Part shown: in pieces, positions 44,815 through 64,000 of the stretch
Position numbering within the stretch: position 1 is the first letter of the stretch
Layout: every line of letters starts with the position of its first letter
NCBI RefSeq assembly: GCF_052324685.1
Contig: NC_135213.1
Coordinates: 789,660 to 853,659 of the forward strand
Reading direction: 5' to 3'
DNA from: Brachyhypopomus gauderio
Taxonomy: Eukaryota > Chordata > Actinopteri > Gymnotiformes > Hypopomidae
DNA: 64,000 nucleotides
The notes under the pieces: model-generated
What the model was told of the DNA's origin: nothing
The model's input: only the letters and a program-made list of their open reading frames with translations
The model's database searches: none
Made by a program: the position numbers and the translations under genes

Positions 44815-46323
44815 TCAGCAGAACTGTGTGTAGGGTTCCGTAGGGGAATACTCTCCAGCTCTCTCCCAGTAGTCCACAGCTCTGACTCTGTAGAAGCCAC
44901 AAACCTCTCCGCTCTCTGAAGAACAACACACCAACAGACCTTCAGACAGGCAGAACTTCACACCAGCACTGGGTTACACAACAGATCTAAAGCCAGAGAC
45001 TGTGGTACACAGAATCCTCATCTATTCTAAAGATCTATGGACCCTACTGTCCAATCTTATCCTCTGGACTTCGGTTCTGTGATGTACACTGAAGGTCAAG
45101 GGACACTGTACAACTGCAGGTATACAAAATGGCTCTACTCGGTTCCGTGGTTAGCATCGGCACCACAATATGATCCCAGAAGCAAAAAGAACATGGCTAT
45201 CACTGCTCCTGTTCGTGTGCCTCTCGCTCTCTGAGGTCAACGGTTATCATCACTCTTAACCTCCAGAACCACATAAGAGTTTTTACCAATAATAATACAA
45301 TATATAATAATTTTTTGCTTATTTCATCAAATCTGTGGATAATCCTACGTGATAATTCTTGAACGAGGCCTGCATCCAAGCAGATTGTCTAGAAGTTCAC
45401 AAAATAGTGCATCTTCCTGCTCACAACCTAGATTCCACCCCCTGAGAATAACCCCCCTCTGAGATGAAGGGCAGGATCAGGCCTATGGACCTTCCTATGA
45501 ACATGTGCATTAAGAAAGAGTCTGGTGAAGATCAGAGATCTAGTGACCAATATGGGAAAATGGTGCAAGTACAAACATTTACAACCTAAAGACGTAGTGA
45601 AGGCTCACCCGGGGAGAAGGTGTAAGATGTGAAGATCGTATCTCGGACATTTATCCTGTGAAATGTGGCTCCTTCTGGGGAAAACTCCACCTCATACGTC
45701 TTTATACACCTGCAATGATGTCCAGCCTCATGAAGATGATTCACTTTTACACCTGAGCCACACCACACACCTGAGCAGTGGAACTCAACTTCTAGAACAA
45801 TCTCAAAAGGTTCTCACTTCGTGCCAATGCAGTGATCCTTCCAGATGATGAGCACCTGGCGTTTAGTGATGGAGATGAAGCGCAAACCATTCACCTACAG
45901 ATGGAGAATTAAGACACAGCAGCATTAAGGATCAGGATTCACTCGTCTCATTTTAGAACCATGGACACACACACACTAAACATGGATAAACTCCATTACA
46001 CTTTGGGATTAAGGCTCACATGCACAGGACGTCTGACAGAGATCTCTTAGTTAGAGACATACCTGGATCCCTCAAAACTGGACCAGGTGAATCTTTGTAC
46101 CTGGTTATGTGTGGATATGTGCCTGCAAAATTCTGTCTACATGTGTAAATATCACCTTATCTGGCATTGGGTGTGTGTGTCCTTACCTGGCCAGGTGGTT
46201 GTGGTGGGCGGGCACAAACATGGATGAGCAGTAAGGACGGAATGGGGAGCTTCACCTTTAGAGTGAGAACACCCTGCGCAGGAAACGCCACAGGGCCCTG
46301 CCTCTGTGCATCCTGAACACGAC

Positions 46324-46368
<45 letters not shown>

Positions 46369-49300
46369 CTCTAGCAGTATATATAACTCCAGATCAGAGT
46401 GTGTGTGTGCATGTGTGCCTCCAGACCCCTGAGCTGTGTAAACTGCTGCAGTGTGGGGTAATCTGGGTTGTGTGTGTGTGTGTGTTTCCAGACCCCTGAG
46501 CTGTGTAAACTGCTGCAGTGTGGGGTAATCTGGGGTGTGTGTGTGTGTGTTTCCAGACCCCTGAGATGTGTAAACTGATGCAGTGTGGGGTAATCTGGGG
46601 TGTGTGTGTGTGTCTCCAGACCCCTGAGATGTGTAAACTGATGCAGTGTGGGGTAATCTGGGGCGTGTGTGTGTGTGTACCTCCAGACCCCTGAGCTGTG
46701 TAAACCGCTGCAGTGTGGGGTAATCTGGGGTGTGTGTGTGTGTGTGTGTACCTCCAGACCCCTGAGCTGTGTAAACTGCTGCAGTGTGGGGTAATCTGGG
46801 GTGTGTGTGTGTTTCCAGACCCCTGAGATGTGTAAACTGATGCAGTGTGGAGTAATCTGGGGTGTGTGTGTGTGTCTCCAGACCCCTGAGATGTGTAAAC
46901 TGATGCAGTGTGGGGTAATCTGGGGCGTGTGTGTGTGTGTACCTCCAGACCCCTGAGCTGTGTAAACCGCTGCAGTGTGGGGTAATCTGGGGTGTGTGTG
47001 TGTGTGTGTGTGTGTGTTTGTGTACCTCCAGACCCCTGAGCTGTGTAAACTGCTGCAGTGTGGGGTAATCTGGGCTGCCCATCTGTTTCCACAACTCATA
47101 CGGGTTACTGACGCTGTTGTCCATGTAGTGTGTTACATACATCAGATCTGTAAAACAACCCCCACCAGTCACACGCAACTATAGCCTGCATAGGACACTA
47201 TGGGTGGAGTACACCGTCAGTTGAGTGTGACAGCAATTTGCTGAGTGTGTAACTCATCACTGACCCGTGTGTGCTGAATGTGTGTGTGTGTGTGTATATC
47301 TCATCACTGACCTGTGTGTGCTGTGTGTGTGTGTGTGTGTATAACTCATCACTGACCCGTGTGTGTTGAGTGTGTGTGTGTGTATAACTCATCACTGACC
47401 CGTGTGTGCTGAGTGTGTGTGTGTATAAGTCACCACTGACCCGTGTGTGTGGGTGCCCCAGTGAGGCGCAGGGTGATGATGTCAGAGGTGTTGCAGGTGC
47501 AGGTGTCTCTGCTGTTGTACAGGAGCGCTGTGCTCTGCCAGCCGTCCGCCGAGTGTGGCTGCGTCGGCAGGTGCACGCTGGCCAGTGCACCCACAGAGCC
47601 GTTGCCCCAGCAACCGTTGCCCCAGGAACCGTTGCTCCGGCGGAGTGGGCTCAGCACCTCTGCTCTCACCTGCTGCTCACCTTCACAGAACAGTAAAATA
47701 GGAGTCTTAGTAGAGCAGAACACTCCACAGAACATCACACTCTTAGTAGAGCAGAACACTCCACAGAACATCACACTCTTAGTAGAGCAGAACACTCCAC
47801 AGAACATCACACTCTTAGTAGAGCAGAACACACAGAACATCACACTCTTAGTAGAGCAGAACACTCCTCAGAACATCACACTCTTAGTAGAGCAGAACAC
47901 TCCACAGAACATCACACTCTTAGTAGAGCAGAACACTCCACAGAACATCACACTCTTAGTAGAGCAGAACACTCCACAGAACATCACACTCTTAGTAGAG
48001 CAGAACACTCCACAGAACATCACACTCTTAGTAGAGCAGAACACTCCACAGAACATCACACTCTTAGTAGAGCAGAACACTCCACAGAACATCACACTCT
48101 TAGTAGAGCAGAACACTCCACAGAACATCACACTCTTAGTAGAGCAGAACACACAGAACATCACACTCTTAGTAGAGCAGAACACTCCACAGAACATCAC
48201 ACTCTTAATGGAGCAGAACACTCCACAGAACATCACACTCTTAGTAGAGCAGAACACTCCACAGAACATCACACTCTTAGTAGAGCAGAACACTCCACAG
48301 AACAGAGCACTCTTAGTAGAGCAGAACACACAGAACATCACACTCTTAGTAGAGCAGAACACTCCACAGAACATCACACTCTTAATGGAGCAGAACACTC
48401 TCCATAGACCACCCTGCAAATGCCAGTGACATGAGATTAACTACACCAGGGAGAGCCCTGTCAGTGCTGATGGGTGGTACTCGCGCATCAATAGCTATGA
48501 ATTCTTTTTGGGTCAGTAATTTAGGTGAGCTGTTCTCTACCAGTTAGCTCTCTCTGCTACAGTAACGCAAGAGTGAACAAGAAATACAAATACTGCACCT
48601 AACAGGGACAGCAGGCCCATGACAGTCAGAACTGGTTTCCGTAGCAACTGCACATGGGGTGGGTTTGTGTTGTTGACCTGGAAACGGGCAGTGAGGGTGC
48701 GCTGGGTGAACGGGTATGGGTGGTAACTAAGGAAGGCGTTGTCGTTGCTAAGCAGGGTGTAGTTGATGGTGTTGTTGTGATTGGCGATGAGCAGGTCCTG
48801 GTGTTGAGAGATCACCTACAGGGAGAGAATGACAGAGATAAAGGGGATAGCAGGGTTAAAATTACAAACGTTACAGTAATACAGGCCAAGAATCACTATA
48901 CAAGGCACCTATGGGTCAAACTCAAGGTGGAATGTGCTCACCTTAACCACCATGGCAGCGTACGTGACATCAGCACGCCAGGTGAGGGGTTTATTCCAGC
49001 CTACCAGCGGGTCGGCCTCGTCGTTGTAAACAGGAAGAGAACGGAAAGCAGGAAACTTCTGCTGAACCTCATGCATCGTGGCTACTTCCTGCTGGAGGAT
49101 GGCCAGTGTACTACCTCCACCCTGAAAACACCACCCCTCTTAGTTTTGGCATTACCAGTGGACTTTTAAAGTTTTTTTTAGATACACATGGATGAATTTA
49201 AAGTGTGTTGCAGACAGACTAAACTGAGACAATAATGATGATTACAGCCTCACTATTCATTCAAGTTCAGCAGTGTTATATCAGTTTTATTATTATTAAA

Positions 49301-50470
49301 ATGCTACTGTTCCATAAGATGCAAAAAACAAAACACCATGGTACTGGCACTATTATAGCTTAGATATTAACCACACTGACCACACAGCCTCCACCATCCA
49401 CCATATAAAAAAACACACAACTGCACACTCACAAATAAACACCCTACTGTATACTCACAAATAAACACCCAACTCCACACTCACAAACATCAAACTCCAC
49501 ACTCACAAATAAACACCCTACTGTATACTCACAAATAAACACCCTACTGTATACTCACAAATAAACACCCAAATCTACACTCACAAATAAACACCCAACT
49601 CCACACTCACAAACATCAAACTCCACACTCACAAACAAACACCCATCTTCCCTACCCTACAATACATAACACCAACTAAAAAATAAATCACATAAACACA
49701 CACAAATGCGCACCCACACCCTAAACCACACTCCCACCCACACCCCATTACTTTCTTGTGCAGGGCGATGTAGTCCAGGCGCACTCCCTGTTCCTGGGTG
49801 AAGTAGTTGGTGCCGTTGTAGCAGTGCTGGAACAGGGCCCAACAGTAGGGGGAGCGCGGAGGGGAGCGGCAGGCGTCTCCAGGACCCCCCAACCTCAACG
49901 CAGGACTCGCCATGCGCAGCCCCTCTGAACACGCATCATAGTAGTTCAGGAAACCTGGGGGAGGAGCCAGCACAGGCTAAAGACACTGTACATACAAACA
50001 GCACAGATGCAGTACACTACAAACACAGTACAAACAGTACACACAGTGCATACATGATACAGACAAGATACAGAAGTAACTGTTCACAATGGACACACAG
50101 TACATATACATATACAGTACACAACAGTACAGTACAGACATGTAAATCACACAGTACCTATTTATAGTATGCTACCACATTGCTTTACACAACACTGCAG
50201 ATAAATAAATAATGTAAAAATTATAAAACATTTACCTGCATTTCAACACTTTGAAAATAAGGTCTTTGAATTGTGAATTTAATTTTGAGACGATATTTCT
50301 CTGTGATTAAGTGTTTTTATTGTTGCCTTTGGCTGTCTGTGGTGTTCACTGCACTGTTCTGTCATAGATGGACGTACCTTGGATGGACATGCTCACATTG
50401 TCAAAGTCACGATTATTCGGCTCATTCCACGTCTCAAAGTTCCACTTGGAGACGAAGCCAAGTCCGTATT

Positions 50471-50504
<34 letters not shown>

Positions 50505-51651
50505 AGTTCAGGACACACTACAACACATCCAGTCTAAGATCCGAGCGTGTTTATCCTAAACATACCTATGTATCTCTGAGCAATGAGATACACCAGTCGC
50601 CTCCACTCCACCACCTGGCTTTTGTTTTCAAAGTCACTGAAGGTGTTGGACACACTGCCCATCAGTTCAAACCCTGTAAAACACACCGCAGTTAGATCTC
50701 CACCTACTGTGGTCACTATTCCACAGAATATGCTAATGGACTATTTCCTCACTGAAGTCCTGCTGAGTGGTCTTACCAGGCTTTAGGTCGTTCTGCCACA
50801 GAAGGTCAACCAGCTGATCAAGGTAGGTGAAGTTGTAGTGATACTCTCCATTAATAATCCTGCGTTAACAGAAACAAACACAGAGGCTCACCATAAATAA
50901 CCATGAACTGTGCTGCTTATTTATAAAAAGTCCAAAGTCTCATGAAAAACACAGCTTGACATCCGCTCATGAAACTCCGAAGGAGATCCTGAAGCGCTCG
51001 CGCGTCGCAGGACGCTCTATCGCGTGCTCACCGCGCGGAGACGAGCTCGAGCAGCCAGTGGATCCGCACCTGCTCGAGACCCCCGTGCGGCACGGAACCG
51101 ACGAGCGCGAGATTCATACGCTGGTCTTCACTCAGGTCGTATACACGCGCGTCCGTGTGCGGTAAGGGCGGACTGCACAGATACAAACGACAACGACAGC
51201 CATGTAAACTTAAACACAACCGTGTAAAGTAAATAATGATAATGATAATAATGATAATGACAAACTTTATTAATCCCACGAGTGGGAAATTCAGTCATGT
51301 CACAGCCATGTAAACATAAACACAACCATGTAAATATAAACACAACCATGTAAACATAAACACAACCGTGTAAACATAAACACAACCATGTAAACACAAC
51401 CGTGTAAACATAAACACAACGGTGTAAAGTAAATCACAGCCATGTCCCATGTCTCCTCTCAGGACACGTTAACGGGGACAGGAGTCTCACCAGAAGCCCG
51501 AGCTCGTCCAGAAGTGTCTCAGCTCCCGAAGGGGTTCAGCGACGTTGACCGACACGTCCACCGGACAACCGCAAACCGCGCGCAATCTTATCGAAATAAC
51601 GACACAAAGCGCCCACGTTACTGCGCTCTTACAGCGCCGGAGGTCAGACAT
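44815..51651 (-). CDS. idua: Alpha-L-iduronidase, 14 exons, 651 aa
   Basis: Exons in transcript order: 51491-51651, 51032-51172, 50777-50859, 50566-50673, 50378-50473, 49752-49954, 48942-49121, 48599-48815, 47441-47680, 47026-47147, 46187-46312, 45818-45894, 45609-45709, 44815-44915. All phases agree, and the count and length match the 14-exon, 653-residue human enzyme. It is the lysosomal glycoside hydrolase (GH39) that removes terminal iduronic acid from dermatan and heparan sulfate. A hydrophobic signal ([14 protein letters not shown]) opens it. The acid/base Glu lies in FETWNEPNN (exon 5) and the nucleophile Glu in [12 protein letters not shown] (exon 7). The C-terminal fibronectin-like domain includes [16 protein letters not shown] and ends [19 protein letters not shown]. 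Start is taken at 51651; an in-frame ATG at 51681 would add ten residues before the signal. Several introns consist largely of minisatellites, three of which touch splice sites. Confidence 0.95.
46332..46368. repeat. (CA)n in idua intron 10, next to the exon 11 acceptor
   Basis: About 18 CA units on the plus strand, read as (TG)n on the transcript strand. They end 15-20 bases before the exon 11 acceptor (GTGTTCAG at 46313). Confidence 0.9.
46414..47040 (-). repeat. Minisatellite duplicating the 3' end of idua exon 10 and its splice donor
   Basis: Ten copies of a ~60-70 bp unit start at about 46419, 46486, 46550, 46613, 46679, 46750, 46813, 46876, 46941 and 47026; the last is the genuine exon end. 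On the transcript strand each unit encodes [15 protein letters not shown] (or a close variant) and then a (CA)n tract. Units at 46679, 46750, 46941 and 47026 retain GAG|GTACAC donors; the others have lost GT. Copies 3-6 and 7-10 look like a higher-order duplication. The frame stays open through the array, which is a by-product of the unit structure. Confidence 0.85.
47245..47450 (-). repeat. Minisatellite duplicating the exon 9 donor of idua
   Basis: Five copies of a 44-50 bp unit containing catcactgacccgtgtgtg plus (TG)n. On the transcript strand each has CACGG|GTCAGTGATGAG, equal to the exon 9 end and donor at 47441/47440. One copy (about 47300) reads acctgtg and differs by a base. The array nearly fills the short intron 9. 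Confidence 0.8.
47697..48405. repeat. 36-bp minisatellite filling idua intron 8
   Basis: About 20 copies of a unit with acactcttagtagagcagaa followed by cactccacagaacatc, including several 33-34 bp variants that lack ctcc. The array ends ~17 bp before the exon 9 acceptor. On the transcript strand each unit contains CTCTACTAAGAG, a branch-point-like word, and GTTCTGTGGAG, which resembles the real acceptor region GTTCTGTGAAG at 47681-47691. Confidence 0.9.
49396..49650. repeat. ~26-bp minisatellite in idua intron 6
   Basis: About eight imperfect repeats of actcacaaataaacaccc plus a variable tgtata/tccaca spacer. No coding role. Confidence 0.75.
50474..50503. repeat. (CA)n abutting the idua exon 5 acceptor
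   Basis: The transcript-strand reading is (TG)n-TAG|ATAAATACGG. The repeat therefore replaces the usual polypyrimidine tract. Confidence 0.85.
51235..51436. repeat. Imperfect repeats in idua intron 1
   Basis: A run of gataatgataat (51237-51260) is followed by about eight copies of cacaaccatgtaaacataaa and shorter variants. Confidence 0.7.
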
Positions 51652-51681
51652 GTTGGCCGTTACCTCCCTGGTGAGTGACAC

Positions 51682-52011
51682 CGGTTACCGGGGCTGTAAC
51701 GTGCCGTTACACCGCTGTGGGCTGCGTTATAACCGTTATAACCGAGGCGTCACTTCATCTAACGATACATAACTGGAGGCTAGTCTTAGAAACTGATAAC
51801 GTCTCAGCACACAACTGACTAGAACAAGGTTTGCGGTAGAGAAATGTAGGTCCTCTGGTGGGTTACACGACTACATAAACTAAAACGAATGTAAATATTC
51901 TCAGTTACTGTTTTCCAACTGTTGCTTCTGTCCAGTCTGTTCAAAACAAACTGACGTCATCGAAAAGGGACAAGACGTCAAGGGTGCAGAGAGGAAGCGA
52001 CTGAAACTTGC

Positions 52012-52046
<35 letters not shown>

Positions 52047-53335
52047 CATCATCATCATCAACAACAACATTATCCAAGGATTCAGAAGAGGACAGTGCTG
52101 GAAATAGCTAGACTCTCAAGCTCCCAGGTCCCTGGTAGAGGACCCGAGTCTGAAGGAGGGAGGCCATCGAGAGGAGTGTGGGTGGAGATCGTATACAGGT
52201 GGATGTGTCTTCACTGGTCCATAATGACACATCACACGGTGACACAGACTCATAGTACACGTTTCAACGCCTGTGATATCAGAGTGAAAGTTCACTTGAA
52301 GGGTGTGGTCCAGGAAGGGTGAACTCTTGAAGGGTGTGGTCCAGGTAATGTTACTGTGCATCATTTCACTAGAAGGTGCCCAACCTTAGTCCCACCACCC
52401 TATTCTCAGGAACCCAAAACTAAGTGAGGACTCCTATTGTCAAATCATCTATTGAGTGGAGGTCCTTTGTATCTGACTATGTGACTCGTGTAAACACTTG
52501 TCACACTGAAAGCGGAAATGCAAACAGTTCCTTTTAAATGATACGCAAATACACTGATCAGAAATCACTGAGCAGTGATTGAGCCCGACTTCATTTTAGT
52601 GCTAAACAGCTTACACATTAGAACTAACCATATTAGTGATACTGTATACCCAATTATATCTGCTGCATGTGTAACGTGGTTAGCATGTTTCTTGCAGAAC
52701 TAGACAGCTAGTTAACCACCGAAAGATTCTGCTGTTTTACAAAACGTGCTCACTCGCAGATGTGTCAGTCTAGAACTGGAAACCGAAACTTAAAATAGAA
52801 TCACAGCTTTATAAATATCCTCTAGGTGACAGTATTTCCAAGTCACAATAACATTACTATTTATGCCTTCTTTATGAAGAGCAGAACAGTTAGCACTGCT
52901 GAGTGTAATCTCTTGAGTGTAATGTTCGAATGTAATTTCTGAGTGTAATCTCTTGAGTGTAATGTTCGAATGTAATTTCTGAGTGTAATCTCTTGAGTGT
53001 AATGTTCGAATGTAATTTCTGAGTGTAATCTCTTGAGTGTAATGTTCGAATGTAATTTCTGAGTGTAATCTCTTGAGTGTAATGTTCGAATGTAATTTCT
53101 GAGTGTAATCTCTTGAGTGTAATGTTCGAATGTAATTTCTGAGTGTAATCTCTTGAGTGTAATGTTCGAATGTAATTTCTGAGTGTAATCTCTCACAGCG
53201 GACAGCCTCTCAGTCAACCAAGTCTCTGCCCCGTCCCCTTAAATGTGCCCCAACTCCAATTTCTATTACCACAAATAATCATACGCAAGTGTTTCATTGT
53301 GTTTTATAAACTATGGATAAAACGGATCAGGACAA
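51682..53335. other. Intergenic region between tnks 3' end and idua 5' end
   Basis: It should hold the idua promoter near 51660-51780 (GC-rich, no TATA box). Also present are a (CA)n-(ATC)n run at 52015-52050, a 27-bp direct duplication (gaagggtgtggtccagg) at 52296-52345, and the 40-bp minisatellite at 52901. No other gene is seen. Confidence 0.5.
52901..53195. repeat. 40-bp minisatellite, ~7 near-identical copies
   Basis: The unit is gagtgtaatctcttgagtgt followed by aatgttcgaatgtaatttct. Copies are essentially identical, suggesting recent expansion. A spurious open frame runs through it on the minus strand. Confidence 0.9.
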
Positions 53336-53355
53336 ACGGTGACATTCCGACATGG

Positions 53356-53361
53356 TTTATT
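53356..53361 (-). terminator. Polyadenylation signal of tnks
   Basis: Antisense tttatt gives AATAAA on the transcript strand, ~440 bp after the tnks stop. Further signals downstream cannot be excluded. The 3' UTR contains the (TG)n run at 53617-53657. Confidence 0.5.
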
Positions 53362-53614
53362 TAAAAGAAATTAAGTCACAAGAAAATTACTTTCCTTAAA
53401 ATACAACTCAAATAGCTCGATTAACCACAAAGTCTTTAAGATGGTTCCATTCCACTGCCTGTACAATACACTTCACAATCCTACTATTTTCAAATAACTT
53501 AAATAACTCACTTTAAAAGTGCAAATTCATAATTCATACATGGCAACTCCATGGGTAAGACAACAGTCAATGGTACAGTTCACATTTCTTCTGTGCAATA
53601 GTAACAAGAACGTC

Positions 53615-53659
<45 letters not shown>

Positions 53660-53802
53660 GAGAGAGAGCGCGCGAGAGGGTGTGTGTGTGTGTGTGCGTG
53701 CACATGTGTGAGTTTGAGAGAGGGGAGAAGGACCAGAGACAAAACTCAAAGAGCACAGGGGCAGGGGATAGGGTAGGGGGGCAGGGTAGCAGGGTGGGGT
53801 AT

Positions 53803-63543
<9,741 letters not shown>

Positions 63544-63544
63544 C

Positions 63545-63545
<1 letters not shown>

Positions 63546-63628
<83 letters not shown>

Positions 63629-63700
63629 GAGAGAACAGGAAAGAGGAGAGAACAGGAGAGAGGAGAGAACAGGAAAGAGGAGAGAACAGGAGAGAGGAGA
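63546..63700. repeat. (GA)n and gagaacagga repeats flanking a tnks acceptor
   Basis: A pure GA run at 63546-63614, followed by five imperfect copies of aggagagaacaggaga. On the transcript strand it is a long (CT)n pyrimidine tract ending in GTAG|TTTTATGAC at 63543, an extended natural polypyrimidine tract. Confidence 0.9.
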
Positions 63701-63779
63701 GAATGAGGGACAAATGTGCAGGTGTCATCTGTGTTTGAGTTTTACTTTCACTTTCTTGTAGGATCGGCTGGTTTGTCTC

Positions 63780-64000
63780 TGTCTGTGTCTATGAATGTGT
63801 GCAAATGTGCGGTGTGTGTGTATTTGTGTGAGTGGTGCGGTGTGTGTGTGTGTATTTGTGTGGTGCGGTGAGTGTGTGTGTATGTATTAGTGTGTGGGGT
63901 GCGGTGAGTGTGTGTGTATGTATGTGTGTATTTGTGTGTGTGCTGCGGTGTGTGTGTATTTGTGTGTGTGGTGCGGTGAGTGTGTGTGTGTGTGTGTGGT
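63780..64000. repeat. (TG)-rich imperfect tandem repeats at the window edge
   Basis: Four or five ~45-60 bp units built from ggtgcggtgagtgtgtgtgt and tatttgtgtg. The tnks gene continues beyond, so this is intronic. Confidence 0.8.

Noticed and set aside
46258..47178. 306-codon minus-strand open frame with repeated [11 protein letters not shown] units
   Set aside because: It is the exon-10-derived minisatellite read through; the real coding exons join 47026 to 46312.
46414..48405. Possible CRISPR-like direct repeats
   Set aside because: Tandem arrays have no unique spacers and the genome is a vertebrate.
47443..48429. 328-codon plus-strand and 183-codon minus-strand frames made of 12-residue repeats
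   Set aside because: The 36-bp unit is a multiple of three and lacks stops, so it is open by construction; it lies in idua intron 8.
52861..53217. 118-codon frame with repeated RDYTQKLHSNITLK
   Set aside because: Artefact of the 40-bp intergenic minisatellite.

Overview
This is a teleost fish genomic window. The three recognisable host genes have vertebrate exon structures, the transposon mix (Tc1, PIF/Harbinger, many hAT families, Gypsy LTRs, L2-like LINEs, a Polinton capsid relic) is typical of bony fish, and (CA)n arrays are extremely abundant. The lineage within teleosts cannot be fixed from sequence alone; an otophysan-like genome is only a guess.

Layout. Positions 1-42,500 are almost entirely nested mobile DNA with one apparently intact host gene. 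That gene is a 5-exon, 306-residue, type I membrane protein with Ig-like domains on the minus strand (19635-22852). Around it lie a zinc-finger ORF next to CACTG-ended repeats, a LINE truncated by another element, retroviral env/LTR and integrase relics, a five-layer nest (integrase > Tc1 > BED-finger hAT > second hAT > solo LTR; 10703-18425), a nearly intact Tc1 (26996-28582), Gypsy chromodomain and LTR relics, a Harbinger element carrying a Myb/SANT gene (31142-34947), and a hAT (34979-42036) hosting a 4.1-kb element with ~570-bp inverted repeats. Many insertions were delimited by finding their target-site duplications directly.

Positions 42,500-64,000 are gene-dense. atp5me (ATP synthase subunit e, 4 exons, plus strand) converges on idua (alpha-L-iduronidase, 14 exons, 651 aa, minus strand). 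Further right, in the same orientation as idua, is the 3' part of tnks (tankyrase-1 type; 17 exons, C-terminal 778 residues; its 5' end lies beyond 64000). ATP5ME and IDUA are also neighbours on human 4p16.3. The three genes have unrelated roles (respiration, lysosomal glycosaminoglycan breakdown, poly-ADP-ribosylation signalling), so the cluster is positional rather than functional.

Most striking: three introns in idua and tnks open with minisatellites whose units copy the 5' splice site together with the end of the preceding exon, so each intron carries a ladder of decoy donors. In the tnks array most units also carry a TACTAAC branch-point consensus. Many acceptors in the same genes are preceded directly by (TG)n tracts. 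Convergent atp5me and idua also share a perfectly palindromic polyadenylation signal.
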